From JADJVL01 sp046331545 (lineage in GTDB: Bacteria > Acidobacteriota > Holophagae > Holophagales > Holophagaceae), in assembly GCA_046331545.1 (NCBI GenBank), contig JAXLQR010000002.1:248001-312000 (forward strand): DNA of 64,000 bases. The letters are read 5' to 3'. Below the pieces are notes generated by a model. That model saw only the letters and a list, made by a program, of their open reading frames with translations. It ran no database searches and had not been told where the DNA came from. Shown here in pieces: positions 34,578 to 47,265 of this stretch. A program made the position numbers and the translations under genes. The stretch's first letter is position 1. The number at the start of each line of letters is the position of its first letter.

Positions 34578-34831
34578 ACCTTCCCGACGGATGGATCCAG
34601 CAGGAAAACGCCCTGTGCAGGGAGGTCCGGACGCCGGACTTCATGACCGCCTTCAACATGGTCAGCGCCCTGGTGGGCCCCGCCGAAGGGCTGAACCACC
34701 ACCCGGACCTGGCCTTCGGCTGGGGCTACGTGCGCATCCGCCTCACCACCCACGACGCCGGCGGCGTGACGGGGAAGGATTTCGAGCTGGCCCGGGCCGT
34801 CAACGAAGCGCTCCGGCCCTTCGGCGTCTGA
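34574..34831 (+). CDS. phhB: 4a-hydroxytetrahydrobiopterin dehydratase
   Basis: An 85-residue pterin carbinolamine dehydratase (PCD/DCoH), which recycles the 4a-hydroxy cofactor made by PhhA. The active-site motif NHHPDLAFGWGYVRI holds the two catalytic His, and TTHDAGGVTGKDFELARAVN completes the fold. It is slightly short at the N-terminus versus the roughly 95-residue norm. The ATG overlaps the phhA stop codon by 4 nt, which fixes the start. Confidence 0.92.
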   Translation: MNLPDGWIQQENALCREVRTPDFMTAFNMVSALVGPAEGLNHHPDLAFGWGYVRIRLTTHDAGGVTGKDFELARAVNEALRPFGV

Positions 34832-34883
34832 GGGCTCCGTCCCCGGGCGCCAAGCCCCTAGACTGGGGGACTGGAGGAACCCG

Positions 34884-35642
34884 GTGGACAAGGCACAGCT
34901 CGAAGCGGCCCTGCAGGCCTTCCCCTACTGGTACCACCGCATCGAACTGCCTCACGGCGTGGTGACCCCGGGCTGGGCGCCCCTCCACGCGCCCTCCTAC
35001 ATGCTGCCGGAGCGCCTGGACGGCCTGCGCGTCCTCGACGTGGGCGCCTGGGACGGCTACTGGACCTTCGAGGCCCTGCGCCGGGGGGCCCGGGAGGCGG
35101 TGGCCATCGACGACTTCTCCGACTTCCTCGGAAAGCTGGGCAACGAGGACCGCCGGGCCTGGGAGACCTTCGACTTCTGCCGCGAGGCCCTGGGCTACTC
35201 CGAGGACCGGTGCCGCCGGGTGGAGATGGACGTCTACCAGGCGAGCGAGGCCGTGCTGGGCCGCTTCGACCTGGTGCTCTGCTTCGGCGTCCTCTACCAC
35301 CTCCGCCATCCCCTGCTGGCCCTGGACCGGCTGGGCGCCCTGTGCGACGGGGAGATGATCCTGGAGAGCGCGATCCTGGACGACTACAGCCCCTACCGCG
35401 GCGGCTTCGGCCACGGCTACCCGGGCGGCCAGATGGTGATGGAGTTCTACCCCGGCGACGAGTACGGGCAGAACACCACGAACTGGTGGGTCCCGACCCT
35501 GGACTGCATGGGCAACATGCTGGCCTCCGCCGGCTTCGAGGACGTGCGCATGTGGAAGCTGGTGCAGGCCCCGAGGGAGCTGCCCCTGCTCCGCGGATTC
35601 GCCCGGGGGCGGAAGCGGCTCAGCGGAACAGCCACCGCTTGA
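34884..35642 (+). CDS. CmoB-like SAM-dependent methyltransferase (DUF1698)
   Basis: A 252-residue class I methyltransferase of the DUF1698 group that includes CmoB, the tRNA wobble-uridine carboxymethyltransferase. The SAM motif is VLDVGAWDGYWTFEAL, followed by FDLVLCFGVLYHLRHPLLAL. No CmoA is nearby, and the protein is shorter than enteric CmoB (323), so tRNA function is unproven. The GTG start has GGAGG upstream. Its 3' end overlaps the convergent iron-sulfur gene by 23 nt. Confidence 0.78.
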   Translation: MDKAQLEAALQAFPYWYHRIELPHGVVTPGWAPLHAPSYMLPERLDGLRVLDVGAWDGYWTFEALRRGAREAVAIDDFSDFLGKLGNEDRRAWETFDFCREALGYSEDRCRRVEMDVYQASEAVLGRFDLVLCFGVLYHLRHPLLALDRLGALCDGEMILESAILDDYSPYRGGFGHGYPGGQMVMEFYPGDEYGQNTTNWWVPTLDCMGNMLASAGFEDVRMWKLVQAPRELPLLRGFARGRKRLSGTATA

Positions 35643-36324
35643 TGGCCTGGACCGTGGTGTCCCGGCCGAGCTCCGCGATGCTCTCGGCCAGGGGGATCTC
35701 CTTGGGGCAGGCCTTCACGCAGTTCTGGACGTTGCCGCAGTCGGCGATGCCGCCGTCGCCCATGAGCGCCTCCAGGCGCGCGGCGCGGCCGGCCTTGTCG
35801 GTGCCGAGCAGGTTGGCGAGGCGCGCCTCGTGGAGCACCGCGGCGCCGATGAAGGAGGCCCGCCGGGCCCCTTCCGCCGAGCCGTAGTTCGGGCAGGCCT
35901 CGAGGCAGGCGCCGCAGGCCACGCAGGCGGCCAGGTCCTGGGCCCGGGCGGGGTCCGCGGCGCGGGCCTCTCCCATCTCGGCGTCCACGCGCCGCAGGTC
36001 CCGGCCGATCCGGCCGCGGTCCACCACCAGGTCCCGCACCAGGGGGAAGCGGGAGAGGGGCTCCACCGTGACCACGCCCTCCCGGTCCGCCGCGGCCTCG
36101 AGCAGGGTGCCGCAGGCCATGCGGGCCCGGCCGTTGATGAGCATGGCGCAGCTCCCGCAGGCCTCCTCCAGGCAGGACGCCTCCACGGCCACCGGCGCGC
36201 CGGGGCCTTCGGCCCGGAGCGCCCCCAGCACCGTGATCCCCTCGGGCACGGTGACCTCCCGCACCTCCCAGTGCACCGGCTGGCCGGGGCCGTCCTGGCG
36301 GCGGATGCGCAGCTTCACGCTCAT
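35620..36324 (-). CDS. SdhB/FrdB-like iron-sulfur protein (second module)
   Basis: A 234-residue iron-sulfur subunit. The [2Fe-2S] ligands are Cys51, Cys56, Cys59 and Cys71. CVACGACLEACP supplies the [4Fe-4S] cluster, and CGNVQNCVKACPKEIP the third. It is the last gene of the second SDH-like module and overlaps the flavoprotein gene by 4 nt. All cluster ligands are kept, so electron transfer should still work even though its flavoprotein partner is unusual. Confidence 0.87.
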   Translation of the reverse strand: MSVKLRIRRQDGPGQPVHWEVREVTVPEGITVLGALRAEGPGAPVAVEASCLEEACGSCAMLINGRARMACGTLLEAAADREGVVTVEPLSRFPLVRDLVVDRGRIGRDLRRVDAEMGEARAADPARAQDLAACVACGACLEACPNYGSAEGARRASFIGAAVLHEARLANLLGTDKAGRAARLEALMGDGGIADCGNVQNCVKACPKEIPLAESIAELGRDTTVQAIKRWLFR

Positions 36325-37787
36325 GGGCGGACCTCCGCCCGGAAGGCGTCTCCCGAGGCGGCCACCTCCACCGCGCCCGGTGCCTGGGCGCGCAGCTTCA
36401 GGGCGGCGAGCCCGGCCCGGGCCCAGGCCACCGCGGCAGGAAGGTCCAGGGCCTCCAGCAGGGAGGCGTTGGCGTGGTGGAGGTGGTCCACCGGGCGCAC
36501 CGGCCCCTCCTCCAGGCGGGCCAGCGCGGCGTCCAGGGTCCGCAGGTCGGCACCCGGCCGGCGGCTCTCCTCGAGAACTTCCGCAAGGGCGTGCCAGGCG
36601 CCGGTGACCGGTGCGGCGTGGACGCGGCCGAGGTGGTCCTGGATCCGGTGGCGCAGCGCCGCCGCGGCCGCGTCCAGGAGGGCCCCGTCCGCGGGCGCGG
36701 GCTCGCAGCGGGCCGCGCGCCGTCCGGCCTCGCGGCCCTGGAGCAGCCAGGCCAGCAGCTCGTCCCCGGGCAGGGCCGCCTGCCCGAAGCCGCCCCAGGC
36801 GGCCTCCCCGGCGGCCCAGAGGCCCGGCAGGCCCGTGGCCATGCGCTCGTCCACCTTCAGGCCGCCGAGGGTGCCCACCACCGAACGGCGCAGGGGCAGC
36901 GTCTCGCCCAGGGGGTTCCGCCCGGTGAAGGCCCCCGCCAGCCTGGGGAAGACGCCGCCCCAGCGCTTCAGCGCCGGCTTGGCGAGGCCGCGCAGGTCCA
37001 GCGCCGTGTCGGTGCGGACGGCCCCGGCGGCCACCAGCAGGGGCGGCACGGGCAGATCCTTGTCCGGGCCCGGGACGGCGGCCTCCCAGGCGAGGAGGTC
37101 CGGGTCCACCGCCGGCGCCCCGGCCCTCAGGGCGAGGCCCAGGGGCGCGCCGGTGGCCTCCAGCCCGCAGGCCGTCGGCCGCTGCAGACGGCCCGCGCCG
37201 CCGGTGGCCAGCACCACGGCGTCGGCGGGGAAGGCCCGCGCCTCCAGGCTGTGCACATGCACGGCCGCGAGGCCGGCGCAGCGCCCGTCGGACCGCACGA
37301 GGAGATCCGTCAGGTGCCAGCCCTCCGCCCGCTCCAGGAGGCCCGTGGCCTCGAAGCGGCGGAGCCGGGCGTCGAGGGCGTGGATCACCATGCGGCCCAT
37401 GCCGCCGCCGGCGCTCAGGGCCCGGGACTCCGAGGCGCCGGGAAGGCGATGGCGGAGGTGGGCCACGCCCGCGCGGTCGAAGGGGACGCCCGCCCGGGAG
37501 AGCCAGCCGACGAGGGCGAGGGCCGCCTTGGCCCGGCGCAGGATGCCCTCGGCGTCGGCCCCCGGCCCGCCCCAGGCCAGGGCGTCCGCCACGTGGGAGG
37601 CCACGTCCCCCTCCGCGGCGTTGAGCGCGCCGCGGAAGGCGGAGCCGGGACCGCGGGCTGCCGGCGCGCGCGAGAGCAGGGTCACCGCGGCGCCCTCCTC
37701 CAGGGCCTCCAGGGCGGCGGCGAGGCCGGCCAGGCCGGCGCCGGCCACCAGCACGCGGGGGCGCTCGGGACCCGGGACCGCGCCCAT
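36321..37787 (-). CDS. divergent SdhA/FrdA-like flavoprotein (second module)
   Basis: A 488-residue flavoprotein of the succinate dehydrogenase/fumarate reductase/aspartate oxidase superfamily, 100-150 residues shorter than SdhA. FAD-binding VLVAGAGLAGLAAALEALE, VVLATGGAGRLQ and the C-terminal IPGLYAAGE-equivalent GLPGLWAAGEAAWGG are kept. The His that links FAD in SdhA is replaced (GPGSAFRGALNAA at 46-58, Pro47 in that place). HPTG is absent, the HxTMGG His is gone (VVGTLGG), and the Arg of GANRLG is absent (GFGQAALPG). Succinate oxidation therefore looks unlikely; the true substrate is unknown. It lies between a b558-type cytochrome and an iron-sulfur gene. Confidence 0.8.
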   Translation of the reverse strand: MGAVPGPERPRVLVAGAGLAGLAAALEALEEGAAVTLLSRAPAARGPGSAFRGALNAAEGDVASHVADALAWGGPGADAEGILRRAKAALALVGWLSRAGVPFDRAGVAHLRHRLPGASESRALSAGGGMGRMVIHALDARLRRFEATGLLERAEGWHLTDLLVRSDGRCAGLAAVHVHSLEARAFPADAVVLATGGAGRLQRPTACGLEATGAPLGLALRAGAPAVDPDLLAWEAAVPGPDKDLPVPPLLVAAGAVRTDTALDLRGLAKPALKRWGGVFPRLAGAFTGRNPLGETLPLRRSVVGTLGGLKVDERMATGLPGLWAAGEAAWGGFGQAALPGDELLAWLLQGREAGRRAARCEPAPADGALLDAAAAALRHRIQDHLGRVHAAPVTGAWHALAEVLEESRRPGADLRTLDAALARLEEGPVRPVDHLHHANASLLEALDLPAAVAWARAGLAALKLRAQAPGAVEVAASGDAFRAEVRP

Positions 37788-38455
37788 CAGCGGGTGGGCT
37801 CCACGCCGGCGGCGACGACGCCCGCCATGCGGGGAGCGGCCTTGAACTGGAAGAGGGCGTAGCAGCCCAGCACCGTCACCAGGAGGAAGACCGGCACCGA
37901 CACGTAGCGCAGCACGGCCCGCTGGGTGGCCTCCCGCACCGCCAGGCCCCAGACGATGGAAGCGCTCCAGAGGCCGTTGGCGAAGTGGTAGGCGGCCGCG
38001 AGCACCCCCAGCACGTAGACCGGCCGCACCCAGGGACGGTGGGCGAAGAGGTCGGACATCCAGGCGTAGGTGGGCATGCCCCCGCTGTGGATGCGGGTCT
38101 CGTAGACGTGGAAGGCGACGAAGGCGAGCAGCGCCAGGCCCGTCATCCGCTGCATCCAGAAGCGCCAGGTCCCGGACTGGTTGTAGATCCCGCTGCTCAG
38201 GGTGTGGCGGCTCTGGGAGGCGATGAAGAGCCCGTAGCAGGCGTGGTAGGTCAGGGGGATGAAGACCAGGCCCCAGTCCACCAGCGGCGTCCAGAGCGAG
38301 GCGCCCTTCCGGGCCTGCATGTGGTCGAAGACCTCGGGCCCGAGGCGGGCCCGGGAGGCCTCGAGGAAGTGCAGCACCAGGTAGCCCCCCACCGGGAGCA
38401 GGCCCATGAGGCTGTGCACCCGGCGGAGGAGGAAGTGGTGGCGGGAGGAGGCCAT
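37787..38455 (-). CDS. Bacillus-type SdhC cytochrome b558 subunit (second module)
   Basis: A 222-residue, five-span membrane cytochrome. It aligns end to end with the Bacillus subtilis SdhC type (RRVHSLMGLLPVGGYLVLH, YHACYGLFIA, FHVYETRI, YHFANGLWS). His29, His71, His116 and His157 match the four known heme ligands, so two hemes are expected. It would pass electrons between menaquinone and the iron-sulfur subunit. The ATG at 38455 was chosen because the upstream extension has no family similarity. It begins 41 nt after sdhB. Confidence 0.88.
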   Translation of the reverse strand: MASSRHHFLLRRVHSLMGLLPVGGYLVLHFLEASRARLGPEVFDHMQARKGASLWTPLVDWGLVFIPLTYHACYGLFIASQSRHTLSSGIYNQSGTWRFWMQRMTGLALLAFVAFHVYETRIHSGGMPTYAWMSDLFAHRPWVRPVYVLGVLAAAYHFANGLWSASIVWGLAVREATQRAVLRYVSVPVFLLVTVLGCYALFQFKAAPRMAGVVAAGVEPTR

Positions 38456-38496
38456 GGGGTCGAGTCTGACAGGATCCCGGCCGGGCGGCCTGCGGC

Positions 38497-39282
38497 TTAG
38501 AAGCCGCCGGAGCCGGCCACCGCGGGACGCTCGACGGCCTTCGCCTTGAGGTAGTCGCGGTTCATGCGGGCGATGTTCTCCAGGCTCACGCCCTTGGGGC
38601 AGGCGGCCTCGCACTCGCCGTGGTTGGTGCAGGTGCCGAACTCCTCGGCGTCCATCTGGGCCACCATGTCCCGCACCCGGATGTAGCGCTCGGGCTGGCC
38701 CTGGGGCAGCAGGCCCAGGTGGCTCACCTTGGCGCTCACGAAGAGCATGGCGGAGGCGTTGGGGCAGGCGGCCACGCAGGCCCCGCAGCCGATGCAGGCC
38801 GCCGCGTCCATGGCGAGGTCGGCGTTCTCCTTCGGGATCGGCAGGCAGTTGGCGTCCTGGGCCGTGCCCGTGGGGGCGGTGATGAAGCCGCCCGCCGCGA
38901 TGATGCGGTCGAAGGCGCCGCGGTCCACCACCAGGTCCTTCTGCACCGGGAAGGCCTTGGCGCGCCAGGGCTCGATGGCGATCCGGTCGCCGTCCTTGAA
39001 GCTCCGCATGTGGAGCTGGCAGGCGGTGGTGCGCTCCTTCGGCCCGTGGGGGCGGCCGTTGATGACCATGGAGCAGGTGCCGCAGATGCCCTCGCGGCAG
39101 TCGTGGTCGAAGGCGATGGGATCCTTGCCCTCCTTGATGATCCCCTCGTTCACCACGTCGAGCATCTCGAGGAAGGACATGTCGGGGCTGATGCCCTGGG
39201 CCTGGAGGGTCTGGAAGGCGCCTTCGGACTTCGCGTCCTTCTGGCGCCAGACCTGGAGGGTGAGGTTCATGTCGTGGCTCAT
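38497..39282 (-). CDS. sdhB: succinate dehydrogenase/fumarate reductase iron-sulfur subunit
   Basis: A 261-residue iron-sulfur subunit. The [2Fe-2S] motif is CREGICGTCSMVINGRP with a further Cys in TTACQLH. CIGCGACVAACPNASA provides the [4Fe-4S], and CTNHGECEAACPKGVS the third cluster. It is most like the menaquinone-linked SdhB of epsilonproteobacteria, Bacteroidetes and Acidobacteria. GGAG lies before the ATG. It forms the end of the canonical sdhCAB set. Confidence 0.93.
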   Translation of the reverse strand: MSHDMNLTLQVWRQKDAKSEGAFQTLQAQGISPDMSFLEMLDVVNEGIIKEGKDPIAFDHDCREGICGTCSMVINGRPHGPKERTTACQLHMRSFKDGDRIAIEPWRAKAFPVQKDLVVDRGAFDRIIAAGGFITAPTGTAQDANCLPIPKENADLAMDAAACIGCGACVAACPNASAMLFVSAKVSHLGLLPQGQPERYIRVRDMVAQMDAEEFGTCTNHGECEAACPKGVSLENIARMNRDYLKAKAVERPAVAGSGGF

Positions 39283-39291
39283 CTCAGCTCC

Positions 39292-41208
<1,917 letters not shown>

Positions 41209-41216
41209 GGTGCGCC

Positions 41217-41891
41217 TCAGAGCTTCACGAAGCCCGCCAGCACGGCGACGGGGAAGGAGATGTTCGCCAGGACCACCACCAGCGCGACCAGCAGGGCCAG
41301 GCGGTCGCGCAGCGCGTTGTAGCGCGGGTGCGAGAGGCCCAGGGTCTGGAGCATGCTCCAGACGCCGTGGCGGAGGTGGCCGAAGAGGCAGGCCATCGCG
41401 AGGATGTAGAAGCCGGAGATCACGGGGTTCTGGAAGCCCTGGACGACGTTCTGGAAGACCTTGCCGTGCTCGAAGGGGCCGACCTTGCCCAGGGTGAGGT
41501 GCAGGAGGTGGAGGACGAGGAAGGCCAGCACCACGAAGCCGCTGATCCGCATGGTGCGCGAGAAGAGGGTCGAGGCCTGGGGCGAGGTCTGCTGGTACGG
41601 CACCGGCCGGGCCGCCATGTTCATCCGGGTCAGCGTCACCGCGGCCCAGACGTGGAGGAGGGCCGAAGCCAGCAGGACCGCGCGGGCGATCCAGATCCCC
41701 GCGCCGTGGAGCATGGTCCGCAGGAAGCGGCCGTAGGCGTCCAGGGGGTGCTCCCCGCCGTGGGCGGGCAGGTAGAGCTGCAGGTTGCCCGCCATGTGGC
41801 CGACCACGAAGCCCACGAGGATGATCCCCGTGACGGCCATGACGATCTTCTTGCCGATGCTGGATGCGAGGAAGCTGGCTTCCTTGGGCAT
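41217..41891 (-). CDS. sdhC: succinate dehydrogenase cytochrome b subunit
   Basis: A 224-residue five-span cytochrome of the TIGR02046-like group (Wolinella/Bacteroidetes type). Conserved His are seen in GHMAGNLQLYLP, LHVWAA, LHLLHLT and GHLRHGVWS. It is different in sequence from the b558-type gene 3 kb downstream. The ATG at 41891 has a GGGGGAGGGCGG stretch upstream, which favours it over the ORF start 153 nt earlier. Confidence 0.88.
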   Translation of the reverse strand: MPKEASFLASSIGKKIVMAVTGIILVGFVVGHMAGNLQLYLPAHGGEHPLDAYGRFLRTMLHGAGIWIARAVLLASALLHVWAAVTLTRMNMAARPVPYQQTSPQASTLFSRTMRISGFVVLAFLVLHLLHLTLGKVGPFEHGKVFQNVVQGFQNPVISGFYILAMACLFGHLRHGVWSMLQTLGLSHPRYNALRDRLALLVALVVVLANISFPVAVLAGFVKL

Positions 41892-42094
41892 GTTCCGCCC
41901 TCCCCCTTGTGAGTGTGTCCGAGGGCGCCTGAGCCCGGACCTCCCGTCTGGAAGTGTCCGGATTCCCGCATCCCCCCCATGCGCTGCCGGCCGAAGGGCC
42001 AAAACATCGTAGGAATACCACGCCGGGATCGTGACGCCTAGCACGAGGCGGCCCCTTGCCGGATCCCCGGACCCCTGTCAAAGGCGCGCCGTCC

Positions 42095-42123
42095 TTGCAT
42101 TCCGGGCGATCCAGGGGTAGAGT
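42095..42123 (+). promoter_or_regulatory. candidate hppA promoter
   Basis: TTGCAT (42095-42100) and TAGAGT (42118-42123) with 17-bp spacing. It lies in the 323-nt gap between the divergent sdhC and hppA (41892-42214), which holds no ORF. A TTGACA at 42137-42142 lacks a matching -10. Confidence 0.5.
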
Positions 42124-42214
42124 TCTGGCCTATCTGTTGACAACCCGGGACCGGCTGCGGAGACGCAGTGCTTCATTGATTGACGCCCATCCCCTGGGCG
42201 CGTGGAGGTAAGGC

Positions 42215-44692
<2,478 letters not shown>

Positions 44693-44711
44693 TCCGACCG
44701 TTTTCCTGATG

Positions 44712-44742
44712 AAGGCCCCCGGGATTTCCTGGGGGCCTTTTC
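44712..44742 (+). terminator. hppA intrinsic terminator
   Basis: AAGGCCCCC (44712-44720) pairs with GGGGGCCTT (44731-44739) and a short T-run follows, 20 nt after the hppA stop. Confidence 0.85.
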
Positions 44743-44757
44743 CCAATCACGCGCTTT

Positions 44758-45060
44758 TTGAATGACCATATGATCCTAGTTCTCCTTGCGGCCAGCATCG
44801 CGCTGATGACATTCATAATTCCTTGGTTTCTTGGGACGCCGGACACGTTCGAGAAACAGGCACGTGTCATGTGGATCACGCACCACGGGCTCAACGTGGC
44901 CGCGATCTTCGCAGGCCTGGGCTTCCTCCTCGGCACAACCTGGGGAGACCTGTTCGGCTTTGCAGTCACCTTCGGCGAATTGAGGGGGCGATTCCTACTG
45001 GCGGCGTTCTGTTTCGCTTTCGCGGGCTCCAGATACTTCCGGAGTATGCTCCCGGGTTGA
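44758..45060 (+). CDS. small hypothetical membrane protein
   Basis: A 100-residue protein with three probable membrane spans (ILVLLAASIALMTFIIPWFL; LNVAAIFAGLGFLLGTTWG; FLLAAFCFAFAGS). No family recognised. It may start at TTG 44758 or at ATG 44770; neither has a good ribosome site. GC content is somewhat lower than in the neighbours. It ends 6 nt from the convergent murD stop. Confidence 0.55.
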   Translation: MNDHMILVLLAASIALMTFIIPWFLGTPDTFEKQARVMWITHHGLNVAAIFAGLGFLLGTTWGDLFGFAVTFGELRGRFLLAAFCFAFAGSRYFRSMLPG

Positions 45061-45066
45061 TCGATT

Positions 45067-46422
45067 TCAGGATGCCGCCCAGGCCCTCACCAGCCCCTCG
45101 AACCGCTCCCCCCGCTCCTCGAAGTTCCTGAACTGGTCGAAGCTGGCGCAGGCGGGGCTGAGGAGCACCTGGTCGCCGGGCTCGGCGAGGGCCAGGGCGT
45201 GGCGCACGGCGTCGTCGAAGGCGGGCACGACGTCGTGGGGGAGGCCCCCGAGGTCCCGCTGGAGCTGCGGGATGGCTTCGCCGAGGAAGACCAGGCGGCG
45301 CAGCTTGCCCGTCAGCGCCTCGATCAGCGGCGCGTAGCTGGCGCCCTTGTCGGTCCCGCCCAGCAGCAGCACCAGCGGGCCCGGGAGGGCGTGGATGGCT
45401 GTGAGCGTCGCGTCCACGTTGGTGCCCTTGGAGTCGTTGTAGGCCTTCACGCCGTCCCGCTCGCCGCAGAAGGCGATGCGGTGGGCGAGGCCGGGGTAGG
45501 TCCGCAGGCCTTCCCGCATGGATGCAACGGAAACCCCGGCGTGGGAGGCCAGCAGCACCGCCGCCAGGGCGTTCTCCACGTTGTGGTTCCCGGGGATGCG
45601 CAGCTCGGAGCGATGGAGGAGGTCCACCTCGGCGCCGTCCGCAGCCCGCAACCTCAGGCGCCCCTCGCCGTCGCACCAGGAGCCTGCCCCGCCGGGCCCG
45701 GTCCAGCCGAAGGTGGCTGTCCTCCCCTGCCCCGGCGCGCCCGCCGCCAGCTCCGGATGCCCCTCCGGATGGACCTGGAGATCTTCCGGCCCCTGGTTCA
45801 GGAAGATCCGCTGCTTGGCCGCGAGGTAGGCCTCCAGCGTGCCGTGCCGCGCCAGGTGGTCCGGCGTGAGGTTCAGCAGGGCCGCGCCCTCGGCGTGGAA
45901 GGTGCTCACCGTCTCCAGCTGGTAGCTCGAGCACTCCAGCGCGTAGACCGTGCCCGGCGCGGCCGTCTCCTGGGCCTCCAGCAGCGGCGTCCCGAGGTTG
46001 CCGCAGGCCGCCGAGGGCAGGCCCCCGGCGCGCAGCAGGTGGCCGAGCAGGTCGGTGGTCGTGCTCTTGCCGTTGGTGCCCGTAACGGCGAGGATGCGCG
46101 CGCCCGGATCCTTCGCCCGAAGGGCGCGGTGGGCCAGTTCCAGCTCCCCCAGCACGGGGATGCCCCGGTCCCGCGCAGCCCGCGCGAAGGGGATGGAGGG
46201 GCTCACCCCCGGGCTCAGGACGAGGGCTTCGGCACCCTCCAGGAGACCCTCCGGGTGGGCGCCCCAGACGGCGGGCACACCCAGGGACTCCAGGACTCGG
46301 CGGGAGGATTCGTCCGGCTCCGCCCGTGCATCGGTCAGCAAGGCCTCCACGCCGGATTTTGCAAGGTGCCGCGCCACGGCGAGCCCGCTGCGCCCCGCGC
46401 CCACGATGACGTGACGGCCCAT
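45067..46422 (-). CDS. murD: UDP-N-acetylmuramoylalanine--D-glutamate ligase
   Basis: A 451-residue Mur ligase adding D-Glu to UDP-MurNAc-L-Ala in peptidoglycan synthesis. The N-terminal Rossmann domain has VGAGRSGLAVARHL, then ATP-loop VTGTNGKSTTTDLLGHLL and the C-terminal set LRTYPGLAHRIAF, YNDSKGTNVDAT and LSPACASFDQFRNFEERGE. Full length. GGAGG lies before the ATG at 46422. Unusually it is not in a dcw cell-wall cluster here. Confidence 0.95.
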   Translation of the reverse strand: MGRHVIVGAGRSGLAVARHLAKSGVEALLTDARAEPDESSRRVLESLGVPAVWGAHPEGLLEGAEALVLSPGVSPSIPFARAARDRGIPVLGELELAHRALRAKDPGARILAVTGTNGKSTTTDLLGHLLRAGGLPSAACGNLGTPLLEAQETAAPGTVYALECSSYQLETVSTFHAEGAALLNLTPDHLARHGTLEAYLAAKQRIFLNQGPEDLQVHPEGHPELAAGAPGQGRTATFGWTGPGGAGSWCDGEGRLRLRAADGAEVDLLHRSELRIPGNHNVENALAAVLLASHAGVSVASMREGLRTYPGLAHRIAFCGERDGVKAYNDSKGTNVDATLTAIHALPGPLVLLLGGTDKGASYAPLIEALTGKLRRLVFLGEAIPQLQRDLGGLPHDVVPAFDDAVRHALALAEPGDQVLLSPACASFDQFRNFEERGERFEGLVRAWAAS

Positions 46423-46459
46423 GCGCCCTCCTTCACACATCTTCACACGGGCCCCGGGC

Positions 46460-46486
46460 TTGCCTTTCCAGGATTGAGGCTATGCT
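46460..46486 (+). promoter_or_regulatory. weak promoter candidate for the EAL gene
   Basis: TTGCCT (46460-46465) and TATGCT (46481-46486) with 15-bp spacing lie 25 nt before the EAL gene, in the divergent gap to murD. The spacing is short. Confidence 0.3.
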
Positions 46487-46510
46487 GGGGAACCCCCAAG
46501 CGGAGCATGA

Positions 46511-47257
46511 ATGAGGGATCCCCTCCTGGAGCGCATCCTCGCGGGCGAGTGGCCCCTGGTGCCCTACGCCCACGAGATCCACGGCCTGAAGTCCGGGCAG
46601 GTGGAGGCCCGGGAGATCCTCACCCGCATCCGGCGGCCCAGCGGCGAGATCAGCAGCCTCTGGACCATGTTCCCGGACACCGCGGAGAACCACGCCAAGC
46701 GCGTGGAGATCGACATGATCTGCCTGGAGACCAGCTTCCGCGGCCTCTCGGCGACCCCCTTCACGCAGCAGCTCCAGTTCATCAACCTCGAGCCCCTCAC
46801 CCTGGAGAGCCCCACCTTCTGGAAGCGGGTGGAGATCTGGCTGGGCAACATCAGCTACCCGCCCCACCAGATCGTCATGGAATTCACCGAGAGCCACTCC
46901 ATCCACGACCTGAACGAGCTGCAGGCCTATGCCCGGCGCCTGCGGGAGATGGGGCTGCGCATCGCCGTGGACGACCTCGGCTCCGGCGTCGCCTCGCTGA
47001 CCCACATGGCCCGCCTCAACCCGGACTTCATCAAGGCCGACAAGAGCCTGGTGGAGCAGTGCCACCGCCGCCCCTACCAGGCCGCGCTCCTGAACGCCCT
47101 GGCCGTCTTCGCCGAGCGCATGCGGGTGGGCTACATCGCCGAGGGCATCGAGACCCAGTCCGAGCTGCAGGCCATCATCGACGCCGACGTGCCCTGGGCC
47201 CAGGGCTTCGTCTTCGGCGAGCCCGAGCCCCTGCTCACCCCCGCCGCCGCGAGCTGA
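46511..47257 (+). CDS. stand-alone EAL-domain protein
   Basis: A 248-residue EAL domain with no GGDEF, PAS or membrane part, expected to hydrolyse cyclic di-GMP. The usual EAL triplet reads EAR (residues 32-34). The other catalytic positions are present: Asn92, Glu124 in EFTES, Asp154-Asp155 in VDDLGSG, Lys175, Glu211 in AEGIET and Gln231 in QGFVFGEP. Activity is plausible but the altered triplet leaves doubt. The following methyltransferase gene starts 9 nt after its stop. Confidence 0.85.
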   Translation: MRDPLLERILAGEWPLVPYAHEIHGLKSGQVEAREILTRIRRPSGEISSLWTMFPDTAENHAKRVEIDMICLETSFRGLSATPFTQQLQFINLEPLTLESPTFWKRVEIWLGNISYPPHQIVMEFTESHSIHDLNELQAYARRLREMGLRIAVDDLGSGVASLTHMARLNPDFIKADKSLVEQCHRRPYQAALLNALAVFAERMRVGYIAEGIETQSELQAIIDADVPWAQGFVFGEPEPLLTPAAAS

Positions 47258-47265
47258 AGCCCGGC

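Noticed and set aside
36321..37787. A second nadB (aspartate oxidase) gene
   Set aside because: It lacks the NadB HYFCGG and HGANRLAS signatures and is operon-linked to a cytochrome and an iron-sulfur subunit.
42137..42142. TTGACA as the hppA -35 box
   Set aside because: No -10-like hexamer lies 16-18 nt downstream; TTGCAT/TAGAGT just upstream fits better.
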